Shown here piece by piece: positions 27,549 through 39,533 of a stretch of DNA of 64,000 nucleotides; the first letter of the stretch is position 1; each line of letters starts with the position of its first letter. A model generated the notes under the pieces. That model ran no database searches. It was not told the DNA's origin and saw nothing but the letters and a program-made list of their open reading frames with translations. Both the position numbers and the translations under genes were made by a program. The stretch comes from Rhabditophanes sp. KR3021 (taxonomy: Eukaryota > Nematoda > Chromadorea > Rhabditida > Alloionematidae), in NCBI GenBank assembly GCA_963281155.1, contig CAUJLY010000006.1, positions 6,138,001-6,202,000 on the forward strand, in the 5' to 3' direction.

Positions 27549-28952
27549 CGTTAATAAGTTTTATCCTAAAAGTAATTGGAATGAATGTTACAGTTTCAAT
27601 GTACGATGATTTTGAATGGATACTAATTCTAAGATTTCCTTTCCTTATATAATGCGGAAAAGATTTAACAAGATTAAATAAACCTCAAACTTAGTTAAGA
27701 TAAAAATATTTGCGCAAGAATAAAACTAGCGTATATGTGTAGTAGGATGTTTGATAAGAATTATAAAAAAATTAGTTTAGCAAGTTTACATGCTATCGAA
27801 ATCGCTATTTTATTCAGTAACAGGAAAGTGTCGCCAAGAGTTAATGTCATTCTTTTAAATTGTAATGACTTATGCCGTCATATATAGCCTAAAGATATAC
27901 CAGCGGCATTTGATAGATGCAAATTGATGAAAATTGAGATTGATCAAAAGTTTGAGATGCGTAGGAATTCTTAAAGTGAAGATAATTAGCTGGTTAGTTT
28001 TACCTAAAACAAATTTGGAAGTACTCATTTTATATAAATGGCAATTTCGAGAAAATAGCATCATTTCATTGACTTGGCCAAAAATGATAGAATTTGTACA
28101 AAGCCAGTTAACAAAACCCTAAAATATTTTGATTTTGAAAATGAAGCAAAATAATTGAGTTAAATAGTAGCTTAGGGGGAATTATAAGGAAATGCAAAAG
28201 ATTATCCAGAAAGTAAAACAATGCTTAATAAATCTACAATTCATTCTATTGTTTTATAAAGATAAATAATGTTAAGTATGTTTTTTAAACTTACAGGAAA
28301 TTTATTTTTTAGAAATACGTGATGCTTGTAATTTAAGAAAACAATAAGTTTTTTTATTACAATTGAAATTCTACATGAATTCATGAAAGTATTTAAAAAA
28401 GTTTTTGACAGGAAAGTGATATGAAGCGATAAAGTATATTGTGCGTGGTAATTAATATATTAGAAAAATGTAATTTGAATTCACAGTTATCCCTGTATTA
28501 GAAGAATTAAAATAATTGAATAAATTCTATATCTTCCTACTTACTAATTCACGTATAATTTATACATGGTTTAAAAAAATGCCAACTTACAAAATATATC
28601 TGATTAAAAAGGATGAGCAATTAAATTTAGTATAGTTATGTATTTTAAACAAACACATTTAGAATTATATTTTCATACACAAAAATTTCAAGGAACAATA
28701 TAGTAGAATTTATTATAATAAATTAAACGAAAAAGCAATTAGATAAAATGGTTTTAATTAAAGTTTTATTTATTCTAAAACGTTTTCACAACAAAATATC
28801 CATAAAAAGGTGGTAATGAAGAAATTGAATGTTTTATTTTTTATGGAATAAAAGTTTAATGCCATAATAAGTTTTTATGGTCTTAGTAAAACTGTAGTAA
28901 AGATATAAAAGTGTCATTTACATGACAATATATTTTCAGACATATATTGTTT
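27549..28952. other. Intergenic, 1.4 kb
   Basis: Upstream flank of the FAFA precursor and 3' flank of lactate dehydrogenase. AT-rich, with short overlapping open frames on both strands around 27870-28120 that I take as noise. Nothing else was recognised. Confidence 0.5.
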
Positions 28953-29954
28953 TTAGAGGGTCAATGAATTTTGAACCTTAAGAAGTTGCTCAGCAGATTC
29001 CTTGAGTTGGTTAACTTCTTTTTCATTAAGAGTTTGTTTTACGACATGAGTCAAACCATTGGCTCCAATAACGCAAGGTAATGACAAATAAACATCAGAA
29101 TCAATTCCATGAAGTCCATTAACATTGGTGGAAAGAGCATAAATATTTCTGCTATTTCGCATGATTCCCTGAACAATGTGAGCAACAGAAAGTCCGATAG
29201 CCCATGATGTATATCCCTTAAGTTTAATAATTTCGTAAGCCGATTGAACAACTTGGTTATGTACATTCTTTTCCCATGCATTATCATCCTCGTCAATTGC
29301 GGCTTTGTTCATATCTTTGATTGGGACACCGGCTACATTAACTCCAGACCAAACTGCCACACTTGAATCACCATGTTCTCCGATAATCCATCCATGACAA
29401 CTTGATGGTGCAATTTGGAGTTGTTGGGAAAGGAGAAAACGGAATCTTGCAGAATCAAGATTGGTACCAGATCCGAAAACCTTTTCCTTTGGCAACCCAG
29501 AAAGTTTCCAAGTCACATAAGTCAAGATGTCGACTGGGTTAGATACCACCATAATGATGGTATCTGGGGAATACTTTACAAGATTCGGAATGATTCCCTT
29601 GAAGATTTCAACATTTCTTTGTACAAGAGATAGACGTGTTTCTCCTTCACGCTGTCTGCATCCAGCAGTAACAACGCAGATTTTCGATCCAGCAGTGATA
29701 GCGTAATCAGTACTAGCGTTGATAGTACATGGCCTAGTAAAAGCTAATCCATGTTGAAGATCCATCATTTCTCCCTGAAGTTTGTCAGCCATAACATCAA
29801 CCAAGCATATTTCGGATGCAATGTTTTGTTGGAGAATGGAATAGGCACAAGCCATACCAACTTGACCGACTCCGACGATTGAAACTTTTGCGTGGGGTTC
29901 GTCTTTGGAAGGAACAATTTCGTGGAAAAGATGATGAGATGTGAAGGAATCCAT
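28953..29954 (-). CDS. ldh-1: L-lactate dehydrogenase
   Basis: A single uninterrupted exon codes for 333 aa, the usual LDH length. It catalyses the NAD-dependent interconversion of pyruvate and L-lactate in the cytosol. The Rossmann loop GVGQVGMAC is at about 28-36. The active-site loop [11 protein letters not shown] carries Q101, the residue that favours pyruvate over oxaloacetate and separates LDH from malate dehydrogenase. R107, the NLDSARFRF stretch with D167 and R170, and catalytic H194 in GEHGDSS are all present. An acceptor TTTCTAG stands nine bases before the ATG, so the 5' UTR is trans-spliced or contains an intron. The coding part has no introns, unlike most neighbours. Confidence 0.97.
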   Translation of the reverse strand: MDSFTSHHLFHEIVPSKDEPHAKVSIVGVGQVGMACAYSILQQNIASEICLVDVMADKLQGEMMDLQHGLAFTRPCTINASTDYAITAGSKICVVTAGCRQREGETRLSLVQRNVEIFKGIIPNLVKYSPDTIIMVVSNPVDILTYVTWKLSGLPKEKVFGSGTNLDSARFRFLLSQQLQIAPSSCHGWIIGEHGDSSVAVWSGVNVAGVPIKDMNKAAIDEDDNAWEKNVHNQVVQSAYEIIKLKGYTSWAIGLSVAHIVQGIMRNSRNIYALSTNVNGLHGIDSDVYLSLPCVIGANGLTHVVKQTLNEKEVNQLKESAEQLLKVQNSLTL

Positions 29955-31104
29955 TTTCGGTAACTAGAAATAAGCATAAGAAATTAAATTAGCAAAGATA
30001 AATAATAAGATAGTTTCGTGCACAAATTGTTATTAATTAACGGAACTAAGCATGAATCATTTTTAACCCAAGTAACTCTGTACCCATCAACTAGTTAAAT
30101 CTATTCCACAACAACATTACAGCTTGCAATAATTCAAGATCTAGGGTAAATTAAATTTGCTTACTCGGCAAATATATTTATATAACTTAAGGGCTTTAAA
30201 ATGTTGAAAGTCATAAAAAATTGGTGCCAAATTTATAATGAAAATAATTCGAAAGACGTAAATTGGTAAGAAATAAATGATGATTTTGGAATATACTCTG
30301 AAATTGCACGTCCGCTTATAAAAGGACAAATGTTTAGTAAGCTGTACCCATACATTTTTATATGTGTAATAGTCACTATATTTCTATGGCATCTTTTTCG
30401 ATATCCTATCGAGAAGTAGTATGTATGATTGTTAAGACTTAATAATAAAACGGTTGAAAATAGCAAGAGAAAATTTATCTTCAAAAATGCACGAGCGCAA
30501 ATTTAGAGAGAGGGTATTTTTCTATTTATTACACAAAACGACCTTACAGACATAAAGAAAGTTTCGAGAAGATGTAATATTTTGTCTTTACATCATTTTA
30601 AAAAATAATTTTATATGAGAGAAATAGCGATCAAATTATAAACGAGATATTATAGGCAAGATTATTTGTAACTTTTATTTTAATTAATCAAATTGCACAA
30701 TCTGCCATTTTATAAGGTGATCAATGATAATTGTGTTAATGAAAAATGACTTTAATCAAAGTACTTTGATATTTGACCATTCAATAATAGTTGTATTAAT
30801 AATAAATGCGGTCTAATTGGTGATAATGTGAACAAAAAAAGTTTAATGGGTTTACCAAAGAATATAGATTGCATAGGACAAACAGATTGTTATTATAATT
30901 TGTATTAGATTGTAATCCGAGATAATGATCAATGAGCTCTAACAAATAAATATAAAAATCTAGCATTTTAATTAATAACATTGAGGAAGTACGTAAAAAA
31001 GCAATTAAAAGTTTTTTTGCTTTAAAACGTTACAATATACAAATAATCAAGTAAAATAAGCTTAATCTAAGCTTTTGTTATGATGAAAAATTCTATTTTA
31101 TGAA
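29955..31104. other. Intergenic between divergent genes
   Basis: About 1.15 kb between lactate dehydrogenase (-) and the three-finger/mucin gene (+). It presumably holds both promoters. The sequence is AT-rich and no gene was seen. Confidence 0.5.
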
Positions 31105-32564
31105 ATGGTTAAAGGTAATTTGAATCATTTTGGAAATAAACAAACGATGATGCTTTCATATCTAGGAAGAAATCTGGTGTTTTTAGCATTAATTTCATGT
31201 TTGGGACAATATTCTCCCTTTGGAGGGTATGGGTATGGTGTTTCAGGAACTACTTGTCTAAACTGTGAAACAAGCACACCCGAATTTTGTTCTAATACAT
31301 GCATTGGAATAAGCTGTTCATTAAGTAAGTTTGCGATAATATGTATGTGCATTCCTAATTAATTAAAACAGAGTATAACTTTTTGGATGATCAAACTGTT
31401 GAAGTAACATCCGGATGTACGGATGATATCAGTTTACAAAATGGATGTTTTGAAAATAGGTTTGGCAATGAGACTTTATGCGTCTGTAATACTGATTCAT
31501 GCAACTCTATTTCATCAAGCATTCATCCACTAGATATTTCTTTAAAAACTAGAAGAAAAAGAGATATGATTGAAGATTATATTCAAAGTTTTAAATGTTT
31601 TTTTGCATTAGATGGATGCAAACCAAGCAATTCTACAACACAACTAATTGCAAGTAATGTCACAAGCGGCAATGTTACAGCAACTAAGCCTCTAGCTGTT
31701 GCTCCAAATGGCACAACAACAATGCCTCCTACAAGTGCTAACGTAAATGTTACAACAATGGTTCTTAAATCAAATACAACAACACTTAGTCCAGCTACAA
31801 ATACGACATCAAATAGTACACCAATGACATTAACTACAATCAAACTAAACGTAACTTCGGCGCCTTTGTCCGTCCAATCGACAACAATTATGATGACAAA
31901 TATGACTACAACGATGAAGCCAGTCGTCACAACCATGGTCGTTGGTGTAACTACAATTCCTGTGAGCACGGCGTTAGTATCGCAAACAAATACTACTTTA
32001 TCAACAATTACCTCAACAACATCGGCTTCTTCCCTAAATTCAAGTTTAACTCAAGCGATAAAAACAACTATAGCTCCAACTTTAAACGCGACTTCAATTT
32101 CTGCTCTAAATGTAACGTCAGCTCCTTCTGTGAATGTAACATCAGCTCCTTCTGTGAATGCAACATCACCTTCTAATTTAAAAACAACTCTAGTTTCATC
32201 TTTAAATGTAACGACAATGGCTCCGTCTTTAAATGCAACAGTAATTCCAAAAACAGCAACTAATACAACAATATTAATGTCATCTACAGTTATGCCAACA
32301 ACAATAAAGCCTTCAAATATGACGACATTGATGCCCACAACTATAATACCTACAAACGGGACAGCAGTTACGAACAAAAAAATTGTTGCCCCTGCTCGTG
32401 CATTAGAAATATTTAATCAAATGTTTGAAATTGGAGAGCCAAAGTTTTTTGGAAACGGCAAGAATCAAAGTGACACTCTACATAATATGCAAATTGAATT
32501 TCAAGCCCAGCAAAACAGGACAAAATCTTTGTTAGCACAAGTTAATGTTATAAAAAATGCCTAG
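31105..32564 (+). CDS. Ly6/three-finger-like protein with mucin tail
   Basis: Exons 31105-31324 and 31372-32564 join in phase to 470 aa. A hydrophobic signal-like stretch (LVFLALISCLG) precedes a cysteine-rich domain of about 75 residues with the order CLNC, C, C, C, C, C, CVC, ending CNTDSCN. This pattern, with Cys-Asn closure, is that of Ly6/uPAR-type three-finger domains, which are usually extracellular ligand or receptor modules. The rest, about 330 residues, is Thr/Ser/Ala-rich with around twenty N-linked sequons of the form N-[VATM]-T and short tandem units such as APSVNVTS. The C-terminus is polar with no GPI or membrane segment, so secretion is likely. Two in-frame Met codons at 31147 and 31150 could also start the protein. 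The stop lies only 66 bases before the next gene's ATG on the same strand. Confidence 0.75.
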
Positions 32565-32630
32565 CAACATTTTGAATCAATTCTTTTAAAAATTGATATT
32601 TGTTGTCAACTGTAACTTTTACAATTCGCA

Positions 32631-34721
32631 ATGTTTATTCAACAGATACACGCTCTTTTACATAATTTTATTATTTTTACTATAACAATTAAATGTGTTT
32701 TGTCATTACCGACTCTAAACTTGCAAATTGTTTTCAACGATAATAATTCTCATTATGTTTATAATTTTGTTAAAAACATTGTTAATCATGTTGAAAGTAA
32801 CTCAACTAATTCAAGTATTTTATTAACAAAATACTCCAACAATGGATATCAAAATTGGGATGTAAAATCTGATCAAAATATTGATATATTTTTAAATAAA
32901 AGCATTATTGCTACCAATCAAAATATTGCACCTTCCTTAAATAGTTTAGTTTGCAAGCAATTTGGGCAAACTCAATTGTCCGAAACATTTAGTTCCTATC
33001 AAAACAATATTATTTTATTGATATCACATGATAATAGTCAACTTTTTGAGCTCAATCAAAGAGAACAATTGCTTGTGCCCAAAGGACCAATTTTTGTCTT
33101 TAAAATTATAATAGGTCCATTGAACGCTACTTTACAAAATTCTAGATATTCATTTTCTGCTCTAACACTTTCTTTCCGTTCCTCAAATGAAGAATCTTTG
33201 AAGTTGCTGATGCAACCGCTTTTAAATGGTATAAATAATTACACTTTAATATCCAATACAATAGGTAAGTGACTTACAATATATCTCCATGGTTATCAAC
33301 TAGTCTTTTCTATCAACCATTTGGTATTACTTCGGTCATTTCTTAAAAAAATGGTTGGTCAAAATGTATATTTTAAATGGTGGTCCTATCTAAACTGGAG
33401 CAACATTAGTCAATGCACAAGAAATGATGTTGATTATAAAGTATCTTGGGTTGAAAAATGTGGACGATTAGGTATTTACGATGACGCCTCATAAAAATTA
33501 TATTTCAGAAAATAATATGAACGTTATAAGCAATAACTCCATGAGTTACTTTACAACCAAAAATCTACTCACAGCAGTAAGTAGCCGAACAACATCTGTT
33601 ACACGGCTACCTTCAATCATTTTTAACAATTCAAATTCTGTTGAAAATAAAACGGTAAATATAAGAAAAAATAATACAATATTTACTAATGATACCAATA
33701 ATAATTTATTTTATTCAATGGATAAATCACACTTGACATTATCGTTTCGTGCTTCCATTGTCATGTTGTTTTTTGCCACTATTTTATTAGGAATATTTGT
33801 CGGAGTTATCATAAAGTACAATTCAGATTTAAACAAAATGTGTAAGTAAAGTTCGCTTTTTTTGTAAAATATGTTGTTTAGATATATTCATTAATAACAA
33901 ACTTAAAAATGCGGAAAGAAATATTAACACTTCAGATGAATTGCCAAGAAACGGTAGAGATTCTTCTGGAAAATTAATTGCTTTGACTTTAAAAAATTCA
34001 TCCAAAACTAATTCAACAAAAGCATCATTGTCAAACTCCAATCATTCTGATTCATCTTCTCTTGCATCATACCAAAATGAACACAATCTAATAGCTCATA
34101 ATATTTCATATGATATATTTTTTCTGGTTGATTGTAGTAGTAGCATTACGACAAATGTCTTTGAACAGGTCTGTTTTGAATGCTTAAATAGATATAAAAT
34201 ATATATTTTAGTACAAAGAATTTGTCATTTCCTTTATTGATAAAATCTCTACGCTGCCTGCTCATTCTCGAGTTGCTTTAGCAACATATAACTCAGATGC
34301 TATGTTACGAATAACATTTGACCAATATGATTCAACGGATAATTTAAAAAGTGCAGTTCAGCGTCTTAGTTATCAAGGTGGAACAACATCTTTGGCGAAA
34401 GCATTATCATTTGCATCAGGATACATACTTGGACAACGCAAGTATGGCAGAAGCAATGAAGTAGTAAAAATAATTCCACGACTTCAATATTTGATTTTAC
34501 TTTCTGATGGAAACTCCGATGAATTATTTGACAAAGAATTTGTGAACTTAGTTGAGAGACATAATATTAAAACTACTGCTGTAATATCTAAATCGTATAA
34601 ATCTCAAAAGTTCAATACACTAAAAAACTTAGGTGGGAGTGTAATGAATTTGAAGGATCTCAATAATTTGCAAACATGGATAAATAGAAAATATCAAATG
34701 TACCAAGAAATTATAAATTAA
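32631..34721 (+). CDS. Membrane protein with C-terminal VWA domain
   Basis: Five exons, 32631-33264, 33304-33471, 33509-33841, 33882-34168 and 34212-34721, join in phase to 643 aa. A signal peptide (IIFTITIKCVLS) leads an Asn-rich region of about 330 residues with many N-glycosylation sequons and few cysteines, which I do not recognise. A membrane segment follows near residues 350-375 (IVMLFFATILLGIFVGVII). C-terminal to it is a VWA domain with an intact metal site: DCSSS, GGTTS and LLSDGNSD are the three MIDAS loops. By this order the VWA domain would face the cytoplasm, the reverse of integrin-type receptors. If the first hydrophobic stretch is not cleaved, other topologies are possible. 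The phase agreement across all introns argues against an artificial fusion of two genes. Confidence 0.78.
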
Positions 34722-34724
34722 TTT

Positions 34725-34730
34725 TTTATT
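34725..34730 (-). terminator. Poly(A) signal AATAAA, minus strand
   Basis: AATAAA on the minus strand, 93 bases after the stop of the single-pass protein gene at 34823-35668. It nearly abuts the plus-strand signal at 34734-34739. Confidence 0.4.
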
Positions 34731-34733
34731 ATA

Positions 34734-34739
34734 AATAAA
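34734..34739 (+). terminator. Poly(A) signal AATAAA, VWA gene
   Basis: AATAAA 13 bases after the VWA gene's stop codon. The 3' UTR must be very short, and it would overlap that of the convergent gene. Confidence 0.5.
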
Positions 34740-34822
34740 TATTAAGGTGAACAAGATCATGTTTGTTTGAAAACATTTTGGAAAATGATGTACATGTAAA
34801 ATAAAATTGGCATGTTTAGTTG

Positions 34823-35668
34823 TTACTGATAAGGAACATATCTTTCATCATTTCTCATTTGATCGTTAAATTTGTATTTAGATCGAATCTCTTCAAAATT
34901 TAATCCTTTAGTCATAGATTTAGTTTGAATATTATCCGTATATTCATGTTGCACAAAAGAACCACCTAAATCCTCCCCATTCAATGATTCATTCCTTTCT
35001 TGAACTCTAAATCTTTGTGGACCTTTTTCCCAATTTTGACTGAAATTCGATTCCATCTTGCCGTTAATTGCTTCACATGTATCATTATTAAAACAAATAC
35101 ATGCGTTTTTCATTTTGTTACCTAGACCATTACATCGTAAACATGGCTTGAGGGTTGTTTCGACAGTTTTTTCTTGTTTAATAAAAACATTGTTTTCTTT
35201 TGGTTTGTTATACATGTTTTCATCACATTTATTATCTCTTTTAGAAATCATAATATTAGTAACATTGTTTAATTTTTCTAAATCTGAAGAAGTCTTTGAT
35301 TTATTTGAGTGTCTACTCCTAAAAGTTGTAAATTTTCGAGCAAAGCCTATAAGGCAAATACATACTAGTACAATAAATAAGACAAGCAATAAAATAAGTA
35401 AACTAGCCACTGCAAACCACAAATATTGTAATTGATAATTTGTTTCATTTCTTGAGCGTTCAATAGTTCGGTGAACTTCACTTGACTGGTTCATTAACTT
35501 TAATGGCAATTCTTGCAACCAATCAGGAATAAAATGGGAAGATCTTGATTTATAAATATGAGTTAGATTATGTTCAGCTTCAACATTAATGGAACTTCCA
35601 CCATATAAAATATTCCCATTACAACAGGTAACAACGAATAACAAAAGCAAAGTAAAAGTGTAATTCAT
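34823..35668 (-). CDS. Single-pass type I membrane protein, unknown
   Basis: One exon codes for 281 aa. A signal peptide (MNYTFTLLLLFVVTCCNG) leads a short ectodomain of about 65 residues with two sequons. A strong membrane segment follows (LWFAVASLLILLLVLFIVLV), then a basic stop-transfer stretch (GFARKFTTFRSRH). The cytoplasmic tail of about 170 residues is polar and holds a CLRCNGLG...CIC...C motif that could bind a metal, a zinc knuckle-like arrangement. I do not recognise the family. It is convergent with the VWA gene, with about 100 bases between stops. Confidence 0.7.
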   Translation of the reverse strand: MNYTFTLLLLFVVTCCNGNILYGGSSINVEAEHNLTHIYKSRSSHFIPDWLQELPLKLMNQSSEVHRTIERSRNETNYQLQYLWFAVASLLILLLVLFIVLVCICLIGFARKFTTFRSRHSNKSKTSSDLEKLNNVTNIMISKRDNKCDENMYNKPKENNVFIKQEKTVETTLKPCLRCNGLGNKMKNACICFNNDTCEAINGKMESNFSQNWEKGPQRFRVQERNESLNGEDLGGSFVQHEYTDNIQTKSMTKGLNFEEIRSKYKFNDQMRNDERYVPYQ

Positions 35669-38600
35669 AATTTATTATAAATGAAAGAACAACCTGAATA
35701 TTTATGTATATAACAATTTTGAGGTATTCTCTGGACGCTAGTACAATGCATGATTCACAAATGTGTACGGATTTTTTGTACTACGACTTGTGTTATTTTG
35801 ATACTACCCCGATCAAAGGGTGTTTTTGATAAATAATATCTTTTATAATACCACAATGGTATTTTAATGTTTGCATACTAATCATTATTATAAAATTAAT
35901 CAGACAAGTGCTTATTGTATCATGGAATTTATTTGAAATATAATAGTACATTCTTCTTTTTAAATTTATGAAAAGAACACATCAACTCAAATTATCTTTG
36001 ACTAATTTTCAGATAATAAAACATTTTTTACAATACTTAAGAATGATATATTTTATGTTAAATGAAGCTATTGTTAGCTTGTCACATTCCATTTTTTGTT
36101 AATTTTTCTTCCTAAGCATTAGAATTCTAAAGATAAAAAATGCTTTAATCAAAGTTAAATAAATTTTTGTTCAGACAATGGAATAAAATTATAACAAACT
36201 ATTTTGTCGGCAAAAAAGGAAGCCAGTCATAAATGGTACGAATAAGACTTTACTACAAAGAACAATAAAAGGTTAATTGAGGATGATGTTTTTAATAAGG
36301 ATTAGTTATAATACCTATTACATTTAATGTTATCGCTGAGAAACAAAACTTGGACCAAATTTATTCATCCATTCCTTTTATCTTTATTAGACCATTTTTT
36401 AGTGTACTGCGTTTTACACAAATTACATTATAGCATTAATGACCGCGTTAAAGTATTTTAACTTTCTCATCAGTTCCAAATATTATATCCTTTTCAAGTT
36501 ATTATTTTAAAGATAATATGCCGACAATAAATGTTGAGGCATTTTAAGACAAGCTTTATAGTGATATAAAAGAATATAACTGTTGTTAGGTATATCATTT
36601 TTGAATAACAAAAGAATGAATCTTTACTAAATTGTTTATTATTTCATTATAACACATTTTTAAAATTGTGTTTGTACGTACATACTCTAATTTGTTTCTA
36701 AAAATCTTCAATTAAATAATATTTACGGAATTTCGATTTTTGTTATTTTTTAGCTTTTAAAGAATGAATGCATAGTTATTTATATCAAAATATACTATAT
36801 CATCAATGCTAAGCATGCAAATAATAATAAAATATGCTATCTTTGTTTAATTAAACCGGACCTAATTTAATACATTTTTATTCATCTGCAATTATTTGAA
36901 AAGAAATTACAATTTGAAATGACGTTAATTAATTTGTAAGATTATATATTTATCCTCCTTAATTGTGAAATATCCAACTAAACATAATTTGATAATCAGG
37001 CTTGTCAATGCTTTTAAAATCTACTAATAACAAAGATATCACAATATGATTATAAAATTAACTACAATCATTCGTTCAAAAACCTTAAAGTTAATTGGAG
37101 TTAAATAAATAAGCTATTTTAGGTTACTTTTGCGCAAGAATAGCCGCACACAATGTTTATATATAATTTTATGTTCTTGCACGTTAAATCTGTTAATGGA
37201 CTTTTATAATTCTTTACAATGGCAGCTTTGTCAATTTTAAATATAAATGTTCTTTTGAAAGCATGTATATATTGAAATGATTAATTCGAACACTTATTTC
37301 GGATAAGACTTGTAAATTTCTTATTACTTTTACCTCTTCTTTTATAATTGCAAATAAATTATTAATTTAAACAAACATTAGTATTAATCATTTAATCTAT
37401 GAGTAGCTTACTTGACTGTTTCTTTGATCATTTGCGGAAAGTCTTTTGTTACATTATATTTAATATATTGTAATTAGTAGTGCGTAAAAACACATGTGTC
37501 ATATTTAGATCCGTTATACTTATATACTTGTTTACGGTATATCATTTGTATGTTTGCCACGAATAAATGTATTTCATGAATTAAGAAGTTGGGATTGAAA
37601 CATGCTTTCACAAAGATGAAAGCAATCTTTTCAAAAAATTTGTTTTAAGAGACTTGTGCCATTGCTTTTTTTCAAAAACTTAGCACTTCCATTTCTTTAT
37701 TGACACTCCATCGCTTTTTTTACTTTCTTTTAAATGGTGGCACTAAGTTTAGCTCAAAAAATTAATTTGTCCAAGGCACGGAACAATGACCCATTTAACT
37801 TTTGGCCTTGTGAACTAATATATTTTTTAATACAACATAACACATCACAAATGTTTATATATTTTTATGTTTTTGTGACACGCTAAATGGCGGAGATTTG
37901 TTGTATATCTTTGTGATATCAGGACAATATATGTTTGATGAATAATGCAGGCTGTTTTTCTAAAATTCAGAAAACATTCAATTACCAGGCACATTACTTT
38001 TACCAATTATACACCACCTTCATTAGCATCAACTGTGTACATGCATTACAAATCTTAAAACTTTTTAGGTATTTATCATTACAAATTCTGTTTATTTTTA
38101 ATGCATCATTATGTGTTATGTCCTATTTTAAATAGAATAATTACGAGGGAGTACTTTTCAAAACTCTTCTTAATAAAATCTGAATTCACTGGAATTGTTA
38201 AATCATTCTCTATAAATATATGTACATCTTGTTTTTCACAAAAATTTACTTACTTTGTCTTACAAGTAAAGAGATAAATATATTTCATAATCATATAATA
38301 TATTATTATTTTTGATATATGGGACGTTTCGAATAAGTAAAAAGTGAATTCCAATATTTTTTACTGAAACATACATTTAGATTTCGGTTAAAATATTAAA
38401 GCTATATTTTGGGGCATTTGATGTTATTTATAGCTCATTCATATCTTATAAATCCTTGCCAAAATTATGTTTGCATTATAAACCGTTTGTTAGCTTGTTG
38501 ACGGTCTAATTTTTATGTAAATTTATACAATCCAATTAATGACACTTTGAATGTTAGTAAACTTGTTTTTTGGATGACTTGAATTTCACGCTTCACCAAC

Positions 38601-39533
38601 TAAATCCGATTTATCTCATTGGTATTGAGAGTTTGAGGGTGTTAAGAGAGGTTAAGTATTGAAAAATGATCCTCCGCAATTATTTTTATTTTTTAACAAA
38701 AACATTTATCATATCTTATTAATCTGTTAATGTAACAAAAGGATATCATGCATAGCATAAGTTTAAAGCCCTAAATATGATTAATGCTACTACCAGTTTG
38801 TTAGTTGTCTCTCTACACTTAATGAAACTCTTGATTGAAGTAAAACATTTGGCCTAAGTAAAGATCATTTACTAAAATGGGAGTCCACAGTAAACTCCTC
38901 CCAAAATATAAAGTCCATTATTATATGTGTACCTTTTAGTTTAGTAAGTAGTTGTGTTCGTAAAATATAATGAATAATTGCCTGATTCCATTCAATACTC
39001 GAAGCAACCATAAAACTATCTTATTTAGCTTCTTCTTTATTTGCGTGTCCATTTTCAACGACACACTAAAAGCCCTCACCTGTGAGGTCCCAAGACTATT
39101 TAAGCATGGACCTCATTAAAGTACTTTAGGATAAGTAAAATTTGTTATTTGTAAGACCCAATTTTCAAAGCCACACATTAAATTTTATCTATTTTTTTCT
39201 TACACTTCCATTTTAACACTTTACTCCATAAAAGTCCCACATTTATATAATTCAACATAACTCAAGACTCTTTGAAGTATCTCGAACCACTCGTAATTAA
39301 TCTGACTTGTGTACATTATATGTTTATTTCATATCGCGCCCTTAAAACTAACGGTTCTTTATAATAAATTTGTATCTATTTCATCTTTTATACCAAACAC
39401 ATCATTGAAACATATTCAATTACAATGTTGCTTTTCAGAGTGAACAATTTGTTTTACCAAAAATTTATAAACATTTTTGCTCTTATAAATTATTACAATA
39501 ACAATAGTTCATGGATATAAAATAGAAAATGCC
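35669..39533. other. Intergenic, 3.9 kb
   Basis: AT-rich with no supported gene on either strand. The only open frame above 60 codons (near 37935) is composed of AT-driven residues and has no family features. Confidence 0.55.

Noticed and set aside
31583..32377. Long minus-strand open frames opposite the mucin tail
   Set aside because: They are the complement of a Thr/Asn-repeat coding region, giving Val/Ile-rich text with no start context or domain.
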